NCBI RefSeq assembly: GCF_014633365.1
Contig: NC_068352.1
Span: 16,587,310 to 16,651,309 of the forward strand
Source: Diospyros lotus
Lineage: Eukaryota; Streptophyta; Magnoliopsida; Ericales; Ebenaceae
Direction: 5' to 3'
Length of the DNA stretch: 64,000 bases
Each line of letters starts with the position of its first letter. Positions within the stretch are counted from its first letter, which is position 1. Positions 32,593 to 42,050 of this stretch are shown in pieces. The notes below the pieces were generated by a model, which saw nothing but the letters and a program-made list of their open reading frames with translations, had not been told where the DNA came from and did not search any database. Position numbers and translations under genes: made by a program.

Positions 32593-33900
32593 GCAGCTCA
32601 GAATAATTATGGCAATAACTAAAAGGATAACCAAGCAATTGGCAGAGTTAATTACTAGAGCTATGCACTGACCTCTCTTAAGAAGAAGCCTGTCAGCAGT
32701 GTTCCTCCCACCTACTTCTCTGTCGCTCCCATTAAATTGACAAGCAGCAGACACCAAAGACCTATGATTCCGGCATCTGGTCCCATATCTCCAATGGCTG
32801 TGTCAGGCGTCCTCCTTCCATCCTGGCCGTTGATGAACCTTACACAGCTTGGATCAACGTCTCAGAATAAGGTCAAAGCAAATTAATTAATAAAAGGCAG
32901 CGCCAATAACTTAGCTTTTTTTTAAAAAAAAAAGCAGTACCAATTCAGTTTGAAAAAGCCCTATCCACAATGATCTCTCGTATGTCATATCTTCCTCCCA
33001 ATACTAGGGATGCCCAAAAACTAGAGACATGGAGAGTCATTCTGACCAGGTAATTACTAATTCACAAACACTAGAGATGAGAAATAGTTATATGGCGCAA
33101 TTTTGCATATCTTGGCCTCTTCTGTTGACATCAACTAATACCTGAATTGAGTTCAAAATATAAAAAAGAAAAAGACATTTTGAGTACACGAGGAGCTTAC
33201 GAAAATTTGACAGTTCAGTTGAGTAATGAAGTCAATGAATAGGATTGTGAAAAGTTTAATATATACCTACATCAAGTTAAAGAAAAAAGACATTTTCAGT
33301 GCACAAAGAGCTTATGAAAATTTAACACCTCTGTTGAATAATGAAGTAAACGAATAAGATTATGAAAACTTTAATATATACCGCACACTCTTTAACTAGA
33401 CAAGAGCTGAAAATTCGAATTTAATCTTCATTTCAAGTAACCATTCCCATTACATACCTCATACCATGTGACGGATACAAAAGGGGCTGGAGTTTTGAGG
33501 AATTGCCATCCATATTCCTAAAGCCTAAACGGGCAATACCATGGAGATAACCAGTTTTAGAGTTTATATGATTAATTATTTGTTTAGCCTCATCGGGTCA
33601 TTCACAAAGGTAACCATATGTGACCATTGCTTGATCAAGCTCTAAGGTTGGATGTATTCTGACTACCAGCTCAATGAGACTGTTATCCCAATAGGTCACA
33701 TAGAAGGGGAACGGTGACATTAATTTTGTGCAAGCCCCATCACTAGTCCTAGCAGTATGGGCATATATTATGAAAGAAGGAGAAATCTCAAAAATACATA
33801 TCAGGTCCATCTGCTACTGACATTAGACTAACCGTGCGACACAGACAGCCGAATCCCTGGATGGGAGCCTAGAAAATGCTTGAAAATGTTATTGGATACT
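31676..33900. other. Intergenic DNA upstream of PDF1
   Basis: Mostly AT-rich with no recognisable gene. A (CT)n run at about 32549-32577 is followed directly by (CA)n to 32594. Two diverged direct words near 33170-33260 and 33290-33370 (both with AAAGACATTTT.AGT.CA, GAGCTTA.GAAAATTT and a GAATA.GATT..GAAA.TTTAATATATACC-like end) form an imperfect ~120-bp tandem repeat. Confidence 0.55.
33598..33810 (-). CDS. Unassigned 70-codon open frame
   Basis: The minus strand carries an open frame with a fairly protein-like composition (for example ARTSDGACTKLMSPFPFYVT then WDNSLIELVVRIHPTLELDQ). I do not recognise it. It could be one exon of an old gene fragment; no clear splice partners were found. 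Low confidence that it is coding. Confidence 0.2.
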   Translation of the reverse strand: MDLICIFEISPSFIIYAHTARTSDGACTKLMSPFPFYVTYWDNSLIELVVRIHPTLELDQAMVTYGYLCE

Positions 33901-33950
33901 ATGAAAATTCAAAGTGATCAGAATTACTGCAAAAGCCATCAATGTACCTT

Positions 33951-33958
33951 TAAATGCA
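33951..33958 (+). promoter_or_regulatory. L1 box (TAAATGCA) upstream of PDF1
   Basis: An exact match to the L1-layer box TAAATG(C/T)A, bound by class IV HD-ZIP factors (ATML1/PDF2) in the known PDF1 promoter. It lies 174 bases upstream of the start codon. Agreement of motif, gene identity and position makes it a strong candidate regulatory site. Confidence 0.8.
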
Positions 33959-34124
33959 CCTGCTGTGCATCAACTAACCCACATACTCTTTCACCTGCTC
34001 ATATTTACTTCCCTCCTGCCCTCTCCTTATATTCAGCAGCACCTTCTGAAGCACCTTCATCTCTCAAGAGTTCTCCTTTCTTCGTTCTTTTCTCTTTGTT
34101 GTTGGTGACTTGAAGCAGACAGAG

Positions 34125-35549
34125 ATGGCAAGGGAGAAGAGGAACAAGCAGACCTCTCCACTCTTTTGGAGTTTGATTGCTGGCTTGCTGTCTCAGAGCT
34201 TGCTGATTCCTGTCATGTCCATCACAAGTTTACAAGATCAAAAGAACTATTACACTCCAGACCCGAATGCAGGAAGCCCGCCAACAGGTTTAAATTTATC
34301 CCTCTTTTCAGTAAATGTAGTATTTTCAGTTTCTTTTAGACGGAGAAGGCATTATTAGTTCCTTTTTAACTATACTAGAATGTTTGAAACAAAATATGAC
34401 CGTATCGGAGCCATTGAATTAATAGGACCAGAAGATCGAGAGACAAGAAGATTGCTAAATCTAGAGCTCACACGATATATATATATATACGGCTAAACAT
34501 AGATGTGAATATGGCTATTTTATGATGATGCCCACTAGAAAATAGAATGAAAGAAAAGAAAAGAGTAGAGGTTGTTATATGCTCATTTTGTTTGTAAAAA
34601 GACCTCGCAGGTTAAAACATGAAAAAGACAAAAAGTCATTCAAGCAACACTATTTGGCCCCTCATGGGTTTTCTGGTTGCAGGTTCACACGGAAGTCCAC
34701 CACATCACTCAGGAGGTAGCTATGGTGGTTCACCGCCCTATCATGGAACCCCATCACATGGTGGTAGCCATGGCGGTTCGCCACCTTCCAACTGTGGAAA
34801 TCCACCAAGTGGACACCATGACCCTACTCCAGCTCCTCCTACTGGCGGGGGTTACTACAACCCTACTCCAGCTCCTCCTACTGGCGGTGGTTACAACCCT
34901 ACTCCAGCTCCTCCTACTGGCGGTGGTTACAACCCTACTCCAGCTCCTCCTACTGGTGGTGGTGTCCCGTTTACACCAGTCATTGGAACTCCGCCAGTCA
35001 CCTTGACCCCACCAACCACTCCAATTGATCCAGGCACCCCATCAATTCCCGGCATCTCCATTCCCTCACCACCATTTTCATTCGATCCAAATTCACCACC
35101 TTTTTCTTGCAAGTAAGTTCCAATCCGTTGCATGAGCATGAACTGTCACTAATAATTCGAGTGCACAATGAACCATAATGTTCCATGCTAAAAAACGTTT
35201 CATGTTTGGTAACTGCAGTTACTGGAGGACTCACCCGGGCCTCGTATGGGGCCTGTTGGGCTGGTTTGGCACTGTTGGCGGAACATTCGGTGTGACTAGC
35301 CTTCCAGGTATTGGGACAAACCTCAGCCTGCAACAAGCACTTTCAAATGCTCATACTGAAGGGTATGAGGCACTTTACCGAGAAGGGACCGCTTCTTTGT
35401 TGAACTCCATGGTCGATAACAGGTTCCCTTTCACAAGCAAGCAAATCAGAGAGAATTTCATCAGAGCAATCAGCTCAAACAAAGCTGCAACAGCTCAGGC
35501 CCGTCTCTTCAAGCTTGCCAATGAGGGCAGACTGAAGCCCAGGGCCTGA
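34125..35549 (+). CDS. PDF1: Protodermal factor 1 (PDF1) homologue, three exons, 307 aa
   Basis: Exons are 34125-34287, 34683-35112 and 35219-35549, all with GT..AG introns and in-frame joins (PPT-G-SHG and SC-N-YW). The chosen ATG gives a signal peptide (WSLIAGLLSQSLLIPVMS, about residues 15-32), then SLQDQKNYYTPDPNAGSPP, a Gly/His/Ser/Pro-rich stretch, four PTPAPPTGGG repeats, a Pro-rich segment ending FDPNSPPFSCNYW, and the conserved C-terminal domain (YWRTHPGLVWGLLGW, LSLQQALSNAHTEGYEALYR, TASLLNSMVDNRFPFT, AQARLFKLANEG). This is the full architecture of PDF1, a secreted proline-rich protein of the shoot epidermis (L1 layer). The family link and tissue role are established for Arabidopsis; expression here is inferred from the L1 box. 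No damage is visible. Confidence 0.93.
34820..34963 (+). repeat. In-frame ~36-bp tandem repeat inside PDF1
   Basis: Four units coding (D/N)PTPAPPTGGG(Y) in exon 2. The DNA units are nearly identical (CCTACTCCAGCTCCTCCTAC in each), so copy number is likely to vary between individuals. Confidence 0.9.
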
Positions 35550-35892
35550 AAAAATTAAACTTTTCTTAGTTATCTCTCAGCATCTAGTAATTCTCAGTTT
35601 GATTTGTGATGTATTTTCTTATATGGTGTTTTCTTTACCAAGTATGGGATTTTGTGCTTTTTTAGTTACCTAGGATGTTACAGAGAGTGATGGATGTCAA
35701 GTTTACGTTTCAGTTGCCAGTTATTAATAAGATTATTGGTTTGGTTTATCCTACATAAAACAATGCCACATAATCAGACATAGATATATAATCTACACAA
35801 AGTTGTGGCTACTCCATTACTTCATCCTTCGTTCTAATAAATGACACCCTGCTGCCAAGGAGTTGAAGAATGAACGAGCTAAGAGATATTTG
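35550..35892 (+). other. 3' flank of PDF1
   Basis: Presumed 3' UTR and terminator region of PDF1; a TTAATAAGATTATTGG word near 35723 could serve as poly(A) signal. No other feature seen. Confidence 0.4.
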
Positions 35893-36232
35893 TGTTGGAA
35901 TTTTAGAGACATTGGTAGTTATGAAGTTAATGAAAAAAAGTTGAAAAAAAACATGAATGTGAAAGATTGTAATCTTATTATTTTATTAATATCATCATGC
36001 CTTTAAATAGGTAATACATGTCAATTGAATAACAAGAAAATATGATTTATTGCTGGATTTAAATTTAAAAAACAAAATTATCTCAACCCACTAAATCAGT
36101 AAATAGAATTTTGACTCAATCAATTCACTAAATCAGTAAATAGAATTTTGACTCAATCAATCCACTAAATCAGTAAACAAAATTTTGACCCAATCAACCC
36201 ACTAAATTAGCAATTTTGAATCAATATTCAAC
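35893..36232 (-). repeat. 3' LTR of a gag-only copia element
   Basis: Plus strand starts TGTTGGAATTTTAG and ends ATATTCAACA. On the minus strand it is preceded by a purine-rich AATCAAGGAGGAA (36233-36245), a fitting polypurine tract. The plus-strand start matches the 16 bases at 37389, next to the primer-binding site, supporting its identity as the element's LTR. Positions 36084-36215 are a ~37-bp tandem repeat (CCACTAAATCAGTAAA..) of about four units. Confidence 0.7.
36084..36215. repeat. ~37-bp tandem repeat in the copia LTR
   Basis: Three good units and one shortened unit of CA(A/C)CC(A)CTAAATCAG followed by AATTTTGAC.CAAT. They lie in the part of the LTR that would be U3. Confidence 0.85.
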
Positions 36233-36442
36233 ATTCCTCCTTGATTCAAAGTTGCAAAACTTCAACTTTGTATGGAGCACTTCTCTCCAAATTTCTTTCC
36301 AATTGTGCAGCACTTCTCTTCACTTCTGGATGCAATTCTCATCATAATCAATACTTCATTCAAATGTTAAAAAAAAAAAAAATAATTCAATTTCATGGAG
36401 CACTTCTCTCCAAAAAATTCTTCTTGGTGCACTTCTCACCAA

Positions 36443-37318
36443 CTAAAAGAGCGTTTCCTCTTCAATTGCCCCTTTAATCGCCTTCACTGTACTTGTTTGT
36501 TCTTTCAAGTTAAATCTGCAATCCTTTTTCAAATGCCCAAATCTTTTACACTGGAAGCATTGAGGCTTCCCCTTGTGCCAACAATCTTTCTCTTCATGAC
36601 CAAGTTTTTTGCAATGGTCACATTCTGAAATTTTTCCTTTCTTCTTTGACGATGAACTCTTGGCAAGATAAGCTCCTTCCACCGTCTTTTCACTTTCTTC
36701 ATTTCTCATAATCCTTCTTTGCTCCTGAGCTTGCAAGGCTCCGATTAATTCTGCCAATGTAATTTGGCTAATATCCCTTGAATCTTCAAGGGAGGAGATT
36801 ATTGCCTCAAACCTCCCAGGTAGACTTATCAAGACTTTCTCTACGATCCTGCTGTCAGGTAACTCTTCTCCCATAAGTCTGATTTTATTTACCACCGTCA
36901 TTAGTTTTTCAGAGAACTCTTGGATTGTATCCTTTTCATTCATTCTAAGGATCTCAAAATTTCTTTTGAGATTCAACACTTGTATTCTCTTCGTTCTAGC
37001 ATTCCCTTGATATAGCTCTTTCAATACATCCTATGCTTCCTTAGCCGTTTCACATGCCATGATTCATGAGAAAATTGATTCGGAGACAGCAGCGTGTATT
37101 TGAGATAAAGCCCTCGGTGCTTTAGCTTCTGCTTCTTCATGAGCTCTGATTTGATTGAGCGTAGGATTGTTGCCAAGCGGAGGTATCTCCCTTTCACTTT
37201 CGACCCACTACCATAAACTGAGACCTCTCAAATGAGCTTTCATTTTGACAGCCCATACTTGATAATTTTCTCTATCAAAAACTGGTGGTGAAAGAGATGA
37301 TGTGTTGGTGGAAGCCAT
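36443..37318 (-). pseudogene. Copia-type gag (UBN2) with two zinc knuckles; no pol follows
   Basis: Starts at ATG 37318 (MASTNTSSLSPPVFDRENYQ, VWAVKMKAHLRGLSLW). It contains stops near 37210, 37067 and 37034, then is open for 193 codons: NLKRNFEILRMNEKDTIQEF, EKVLISLPGRFEAIISSLED, LAELIGALQAQEQRR. Two CCHC knuckles close it: CDHCKKLGHEEKDC and CFQCKRFGHLKKDC. The ORF ends 36443, and only ~200 bases later the LTR begins, with no protease, integrase or RT between. Gag packages the RNA; mobility would need pol supplied by another element. Confidence 0.85.
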
Positions 37319-37375
37319 AGAAATAAAGAACGCGTTGATGGGTTCTCTCTCACAGGCCCCTTAAGATCATTGAAT

Positions 37376-37387
37376 GCTCTGATACCA
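37376..37387 (-). promoter_or_regulatory. Primer-binding site (initiator tRNA-Met type)
   Basis: Minus strand TGGTATCAGAGC, the standard tRNA-Met complement of plant copia elements, lying one base from a CAACA LTR end and about 60 bases upstream of gag. Confidence 0.85.
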
Positions 37388-37388
37388 C

Positions 37389-39170
37389 TGTTGGAATTTT
37401 AGAATTTGGACATCAGGAAAAGCAGATTAATGCACACTGAGAGGCCTAGAGAAAAAGCAGAGATATCTCTGCAATCAATCTAATTTATAGATTTATTGCG
37501 CATGCCATTCAGAAGCATAATGCTGTTGTAGATTCAAGCGGATCCAAACAACTCCATGTAGCACTGGGGATGCACATCATTCTGATATAAAATTTAAACA
37601 ATTATCATGTTTCTGCTGGCAGCTAGTGTCCCTTAAAGGTTCCCTATTGTGTTGGAGTAAAATGCAACCAATTCTACTCAACCAAAAGTAAAAAAAGATC
37701 AATAAGGTGGCCAGTAACAGGATCAAACTTCTGGCTACATTTAAGTAGTGTAAGTTACAAGAAATTCACAAGACACTAGACGTATAAAGCTGTAACAAAT
37801 ATGATACTGACGAAGTTCTTATATAAGCATACGTCTAACGTCTTCATATTGTGTTAACGAACATTTAATTGTCTACCATTCTTAATGGGGCATATCTCCA
37901 CGGAAATATAACTTTAACTTAAAATAAGGATGCTGGGTCACTTATAATGGCAATCTTCCTGTTATGAGCCTTACAGGAGTAAAGCAAGCAAAGCAGCAAA
38001 TCACCCATGTGTATGGAGGCGTCCTAAAACTAAAAGGGCTAGCTAGTTTCCTTTTTTAATTGATTCTTCTTTATTTAGTTTATTTCTTTAATAAGTTTGA
38101 ACTTTGTATTTAGTTGATTCTTCCCTAGTTTATTTCCTTAATAAGCTAGAACTTTCTAATTAGTTGTGTCAGAGTTATTATAAATAATCTCTAACTTGTT
38201 AAAATTTTGGGAAGTAATAATAATTATTTCCAGCACTTTGTGCAGGGTTACTCTCTAACGAACCCCAAGTTTCACCACAGGTAGGAAGGGAATAAAATAA
38301 GAACTAACAAAGTATCTCTTTCTTGTAAGGAATATTGCTACTGACCTTATTAATTGCCCTTGGACTTGATCCTTTTAACTCAAAAGAATGCACCAACACT
38401 TAGTGTATCATGCAAGGGAGACATTGTGGTTTTTAAAACTTTTTCACACACACACATGCAACGAAAATGATACAAAATAACCTTTGCAAAACTAGGTATA
38501 GGTAGCCATATGCAAATACATACGCATTAAAATGAAATACGAATGTAACTTTTACCTCATTTCATTGAGATGTTGCCATCGGTTACCTCTTGGGCCCGAA
38601 CTCATTCACTTGCTTCCTTGGCTGACCAAGCCACCCCCACAAATGCAAGGGACCAAGTTGGTCCACACCTAGGCTGCGTCGAAACCCTTCGTCTCACTTG
38701 TGTGCTAGACAAGTTAGAACAAAGGTAGGAGCTGATCTAGGTTCTCCTCGGATGACCCGATCATCTCACAACCTTTGGACCAACACAAAATCGGGTGCAA
38801 GAAAGAGGAAAGGGATGGAGCAGAGGGAAGAAGAAGACGAATAGTGGCTTGGCATGCCTCTTCTTCTTTTTTCCAAAAACAAACAAAAAAGAGGAGAAAA
38901 ATGGTGGAGGTATACGCTGCTCCTCCCCCCTATTTCTTTTCTTTTTCTTTTTCAATTTATTCTTTCTCTCTCCCTCTTTGATTTATGCCTCTGAGATGCA
39001 TGATTAAATGCTCCGTTGATTGAAACTACGCAAGAAAAACACACGGAATCTAGTCCTACTAAACAAAACTATCAACTGTTCAAGACAAGCTGTCGATAAT
39101 TCCAAAAACAACTATCAACTGTTTTGTGCCCTTCTTTTAAAGTTTCACCAAATTGCCTCTAGGTTTGCTA
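37389..39170. other. Tip of a lost 5' LTR, then unassigned repeat-like DNA
   Basis: Only the first 16 bases (TGTTGGAATTTTAGAA) match the 3' LTR at 35893; beyond that the sequences are unrelated, so the 5' LTR is deleted or replaced. The remainder contains no recognisable gene. 38570-38770 is GC-richer with text resembling plant LTR leaders, and open frames at 38761-39007 are low-complexity Lys/Phe-rich shadows. Confidence 0.45.
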
Positions 39171-39350
39171 TTAACTCTTAATGGTCATTCCACTAACTCT
39201 TAATAGAACTATGACCCCCTGTTAACTCTTAATAGTCTCCTTTTGTTAACTCTTAACAGATTGTTGATCCATTTGTTAACTCTTAACAGATTGTTAATCC
39301 ATTTGTTAACTCTTAATAACACATGCATCATCATCATTAACTCTTAATGA
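39170..39350. repeat. Irregular tandem repeat of TTGTTAACTCTTAA units
   Basis: The word TTAACTCTTAA occurs about seven times; two adjacent ~30-bp units (GTTAACTCTTAACAGATTGT..ATCCATTT) are almost identical. Each word contains the palindrome GTTAAC or TTAACTCTTAA, so the array could fold. Confidence 0.8.
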
Positions 39351-39405
39351 TGATTGAAAACACATGATAGTAGGGAATCACTAATCCAATGCATTACCCA
39401 GTATA

Positions 39406-40552
39406 TGTTGAGCCAACTTGACATATTTAATTTATTTTGAAATTTTGATAATTAACAAAAAAAATCAATTTTGAATTATGTACAAATCGTCAACCCCCAA
39501 ATTTTATTTTTTAATATTCTTTATGGCTTTAATTCTAGTAAAGTATTTTTATTTACTAAAACCATTTTTCAAATATGTTTTAATGGTGCACATTCATTTT
39601 CTGAATAATTGTATCATTAGTCGACTAAGCCTATGGCATTAGTTGACTGAGTAGAGATCATCTCTACATAAGTGTTCTTTCTTTTGCAGCATTAGTCGAC
39701 TTAGCTGAGAAGTGTTTTTCTATTAGTTGACTAAACCTCCCCATAAGTCGACTCCAGATTCAAGTAAGTCGACTAAAGGTCCAAGTAAGTCGACTATTGA
39801 TTTATATTAGTCGACTAAAGATTCAACATTAGTCGACTAAAGGTTCAGCTTAGTCAGCTACTTGAGTCTGACGGGTAGAAAAAATTAAAAGGAAAGCAAG
39901 TCGCCCTAATGAGTATATATACGCCTTAAGCATGGATTGAAGGTTCTCTAATCACATTTTGAACATTCCAAGAGCCGTTAAAAAGAGTTCTCAAAGTCCT
40001 TATTGTTTCATTCAAGATCTGCAAGGCTTTTGTACCCTATTGCTCAATCAACGTTGAGCCCAAGGCAGTCGGAGGTCGAAGCGCTGAAAAGAGATTCGTT
40101 TTCATCTCCATCAACTGAGGGTATAATTGATTATTGTTTTATCATTGTCTTGTAATATTTTGATTTTGTGGTTTACTTGTGTCCCTGTGAGCACGATCTC
40201 TGTAATCATTAAACTATTGTGTGCTTTGTTTCAGTTTCCTAGATCCGGTGAAAATCTAGGTATTTGTGTGTAGTTTCCAAGGTAAGTTAAGGGAAAACCT
40301 TGGCATTGATTGGTTTAGTGGAACCACAAGAGTGATTGAGATATTGGGAGAGTGGGTTAGGTGTTTGTGACATACCGAACCACTATACATCGCCGTGTTC
40401 ATTATTCGTTCTTTATTGCTTTCATATTTGTATTGTTGTTTGTAGTAACTTAGATACAATATAAGCAAAAAGTTTGAATTAAATAAGCAAAAAGTTTTTT
40501 AATCACTCAATTCATCTCCCCTCTCGAGTGTCCATTACCTAAGGAACAAACA
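39406..40552 (+). repeat. 5' LTR of a SIRE/Maximus-like copia element
   Basis: Starts TGTTGAGCCAACTTGAC and ends just before a tRNA-Met-type primer site (TAGTATCAGAG, 40555-40565, one change from consensus). It has a TATA box (TATATATA, 39914-39921) preceded by a dense array of AGTCGACT palindromes. Length 1147 bp is within the range of that lineage. No matching 3' LTR exists in the window. Confidence 0.7.
39619..39845. promoter_or_regulatory. Array of AGTCGACT palindromes in LTR U3
   Basis: Seven exact AGTCGACT octamers plus several one-base variants (AGTTGACT, AGTCAGCT) occur in 230 bases, ending about 70 bases upstream of the TATA box. Spacing is mostly 20-22 bases at the TATA-proximal end (about 39746, 39767, 39787, 39808, 39830), two helical turns. 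The position suggests a transcription-factor array (inference). Confidence 0.75.
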
Positions 40553-40599
40553 ATTAGTATCAGAGTGGAATTCTTTTGTTTTAGTTTAACCTAGAAGAG

Positions 40600-42050
40600 A
40601 TCTAGATGAAACCATTCTTGAAAGACCCTCACCTTTTAAACCACCATTCTTTGATGGCACAAATTTTACCTATTGGAAGATGCGAATGGAATCTTACTTG
40701 TTTTCTATAGATTATCAACTGTGGAAAATTGTTAGAGATGTCTTTTGTTACATCTAATCTTGAAGAGAAAGAATGGAATGAAGAAGACATTAGAGAACAC
40801 CAAATGGACCATAGGGTTAAATATATAATTTTCTATTCAATACTTCCTAGCGAATATGAGAAATTATCTGCTTGTTCTACATCTCATGAAATACGGAGAA
40901 AATTAGAAGTGATATATGAAGGAACTGATCAAGTCAAAGATACTAAGATTAATCTCTTAATGACTCAATACGAAGAGTTTAAATTGCAGCAAAATGAACA
41001 TATAAGTGACATGAACGGTAGGTTCCAAAAGATTATAACCAACCTCAAAATGGTAGGAAAAATAATCTCTAAAGAGGATTAAGTTAAGAAAATTCTTAGG
41101 TCATTATCTCTAGAATGACAACCATTGGTGATTGCAATATCTCAAGCCAAAAATCTAAAAGTTCTAAGAATGGAAGAGCTAATAGGTACACTCTTAACTC
41201 ATGAGTTGATTCTGAATAAATCAAATGAAGATAGCTTGAAAGGAAAGAAAACACTAGTTTTAAAGGAAAATGAAGAAACTGAGTCTAGCTAAGAAGAAGA
41301 TGATGATGATATAGCTCTCCTTACTAGAACATTTGCTAAACTAATGAGAAAGAAAGAAAAAGGGCGCAAAAGAGTGCCTCTTATGTGCTACAACTATAAA
41401 AAGGTGGGACATATGCAATTCAACTGTCCCAAAAAAGAGAAAAGACGGAAAAGAAAAAAAAGGGATAAGAAAATATAAAAGAAAATATTTAAAAAATCAA
41501 AGAAGCATGCCTTTTCGGCATGGGATGTAGATACCTCAAGTGAGTCGTCTCAATTCGAAGAAGAAGAAGCACATGTATGTCTTATGGGCATGGAAGACAA
41601 AGAAGAAAATGACATTAAATTAGAAAAACTTCAAGAAGTATACGAAAAATTGTATAAGGAATATCAAGTTATTAAGAAGGAATTAAAAAATTCTAAGAAA
41701 ATCCATAAGGAAGAAAATGAGAGTTTGAAAAATGAAATAAATATTTTAGAAGAGAGGACAATGGAATTAAAAAGAGAAAATGAAACCAAGAATGATGATG
41801 AATCAATTAAGCTTCAAGAAGAAATTAGAGAACTAAAGGTACAAAACAACAAATTAATGATTGAAAAGAATGCCATTGAAAATTCACTAGCCAAAGGGGT
41901 AGTCCAAACCATGAGAGACTTAGAAAATGAAACGTTCAAAATTGCTAATGTGTCATATGTAAGCACATCCAAAGACACTCAATCATTTGATCATAATGAA
42001 GTAAGATACAAGGGACCTGTCACTAGATGGGTGCCCAAAACTAAGAGGTG
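40600..42050 (+). pseudogene. Gag of the SIRE-like copia element
   Basis: Fragments in order: FKPPFFDGTNFTYWKMRMES (UBN2 start), EYEKLSACSTSHEIRRKLEV, LLMTQYEEFKLQQNEHISDM, a stop at 41081, MEELIGTLLTHELILNKS, and a zinc knuckle CYNYKKVGHMQFNC in which the second Cys is Tyr. A long coiled coil follows (41584-41890; ENESLKNEINILEERTMELK, IKLQEEIRELKVQNNKLMIE) before the protease. A long charged coiled coil between knuckle and protease is typical of the SIRE/Maximus lineage. Three or more stops make it inactive. Confidence 0.82.

Noticed and set aside
36084..36215. Regular repeat units resembling a CRISPR array
   Set aside because: Units are direct tandem repeats without unique spacers, inside a plant LTR.
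38761..39007. Lys- and Phe-rich frames on both strands
   Set aside because: Low complexity from GAAGAA/TTCTTT tracts; no protein-like features.
39170..39350. Repeated TTAACTCTTAA words as a possible CRISPR or telomere-like array
   Set aside because: Spacing is irregular, spacers are parts of the same repeat, and the host is a plant.
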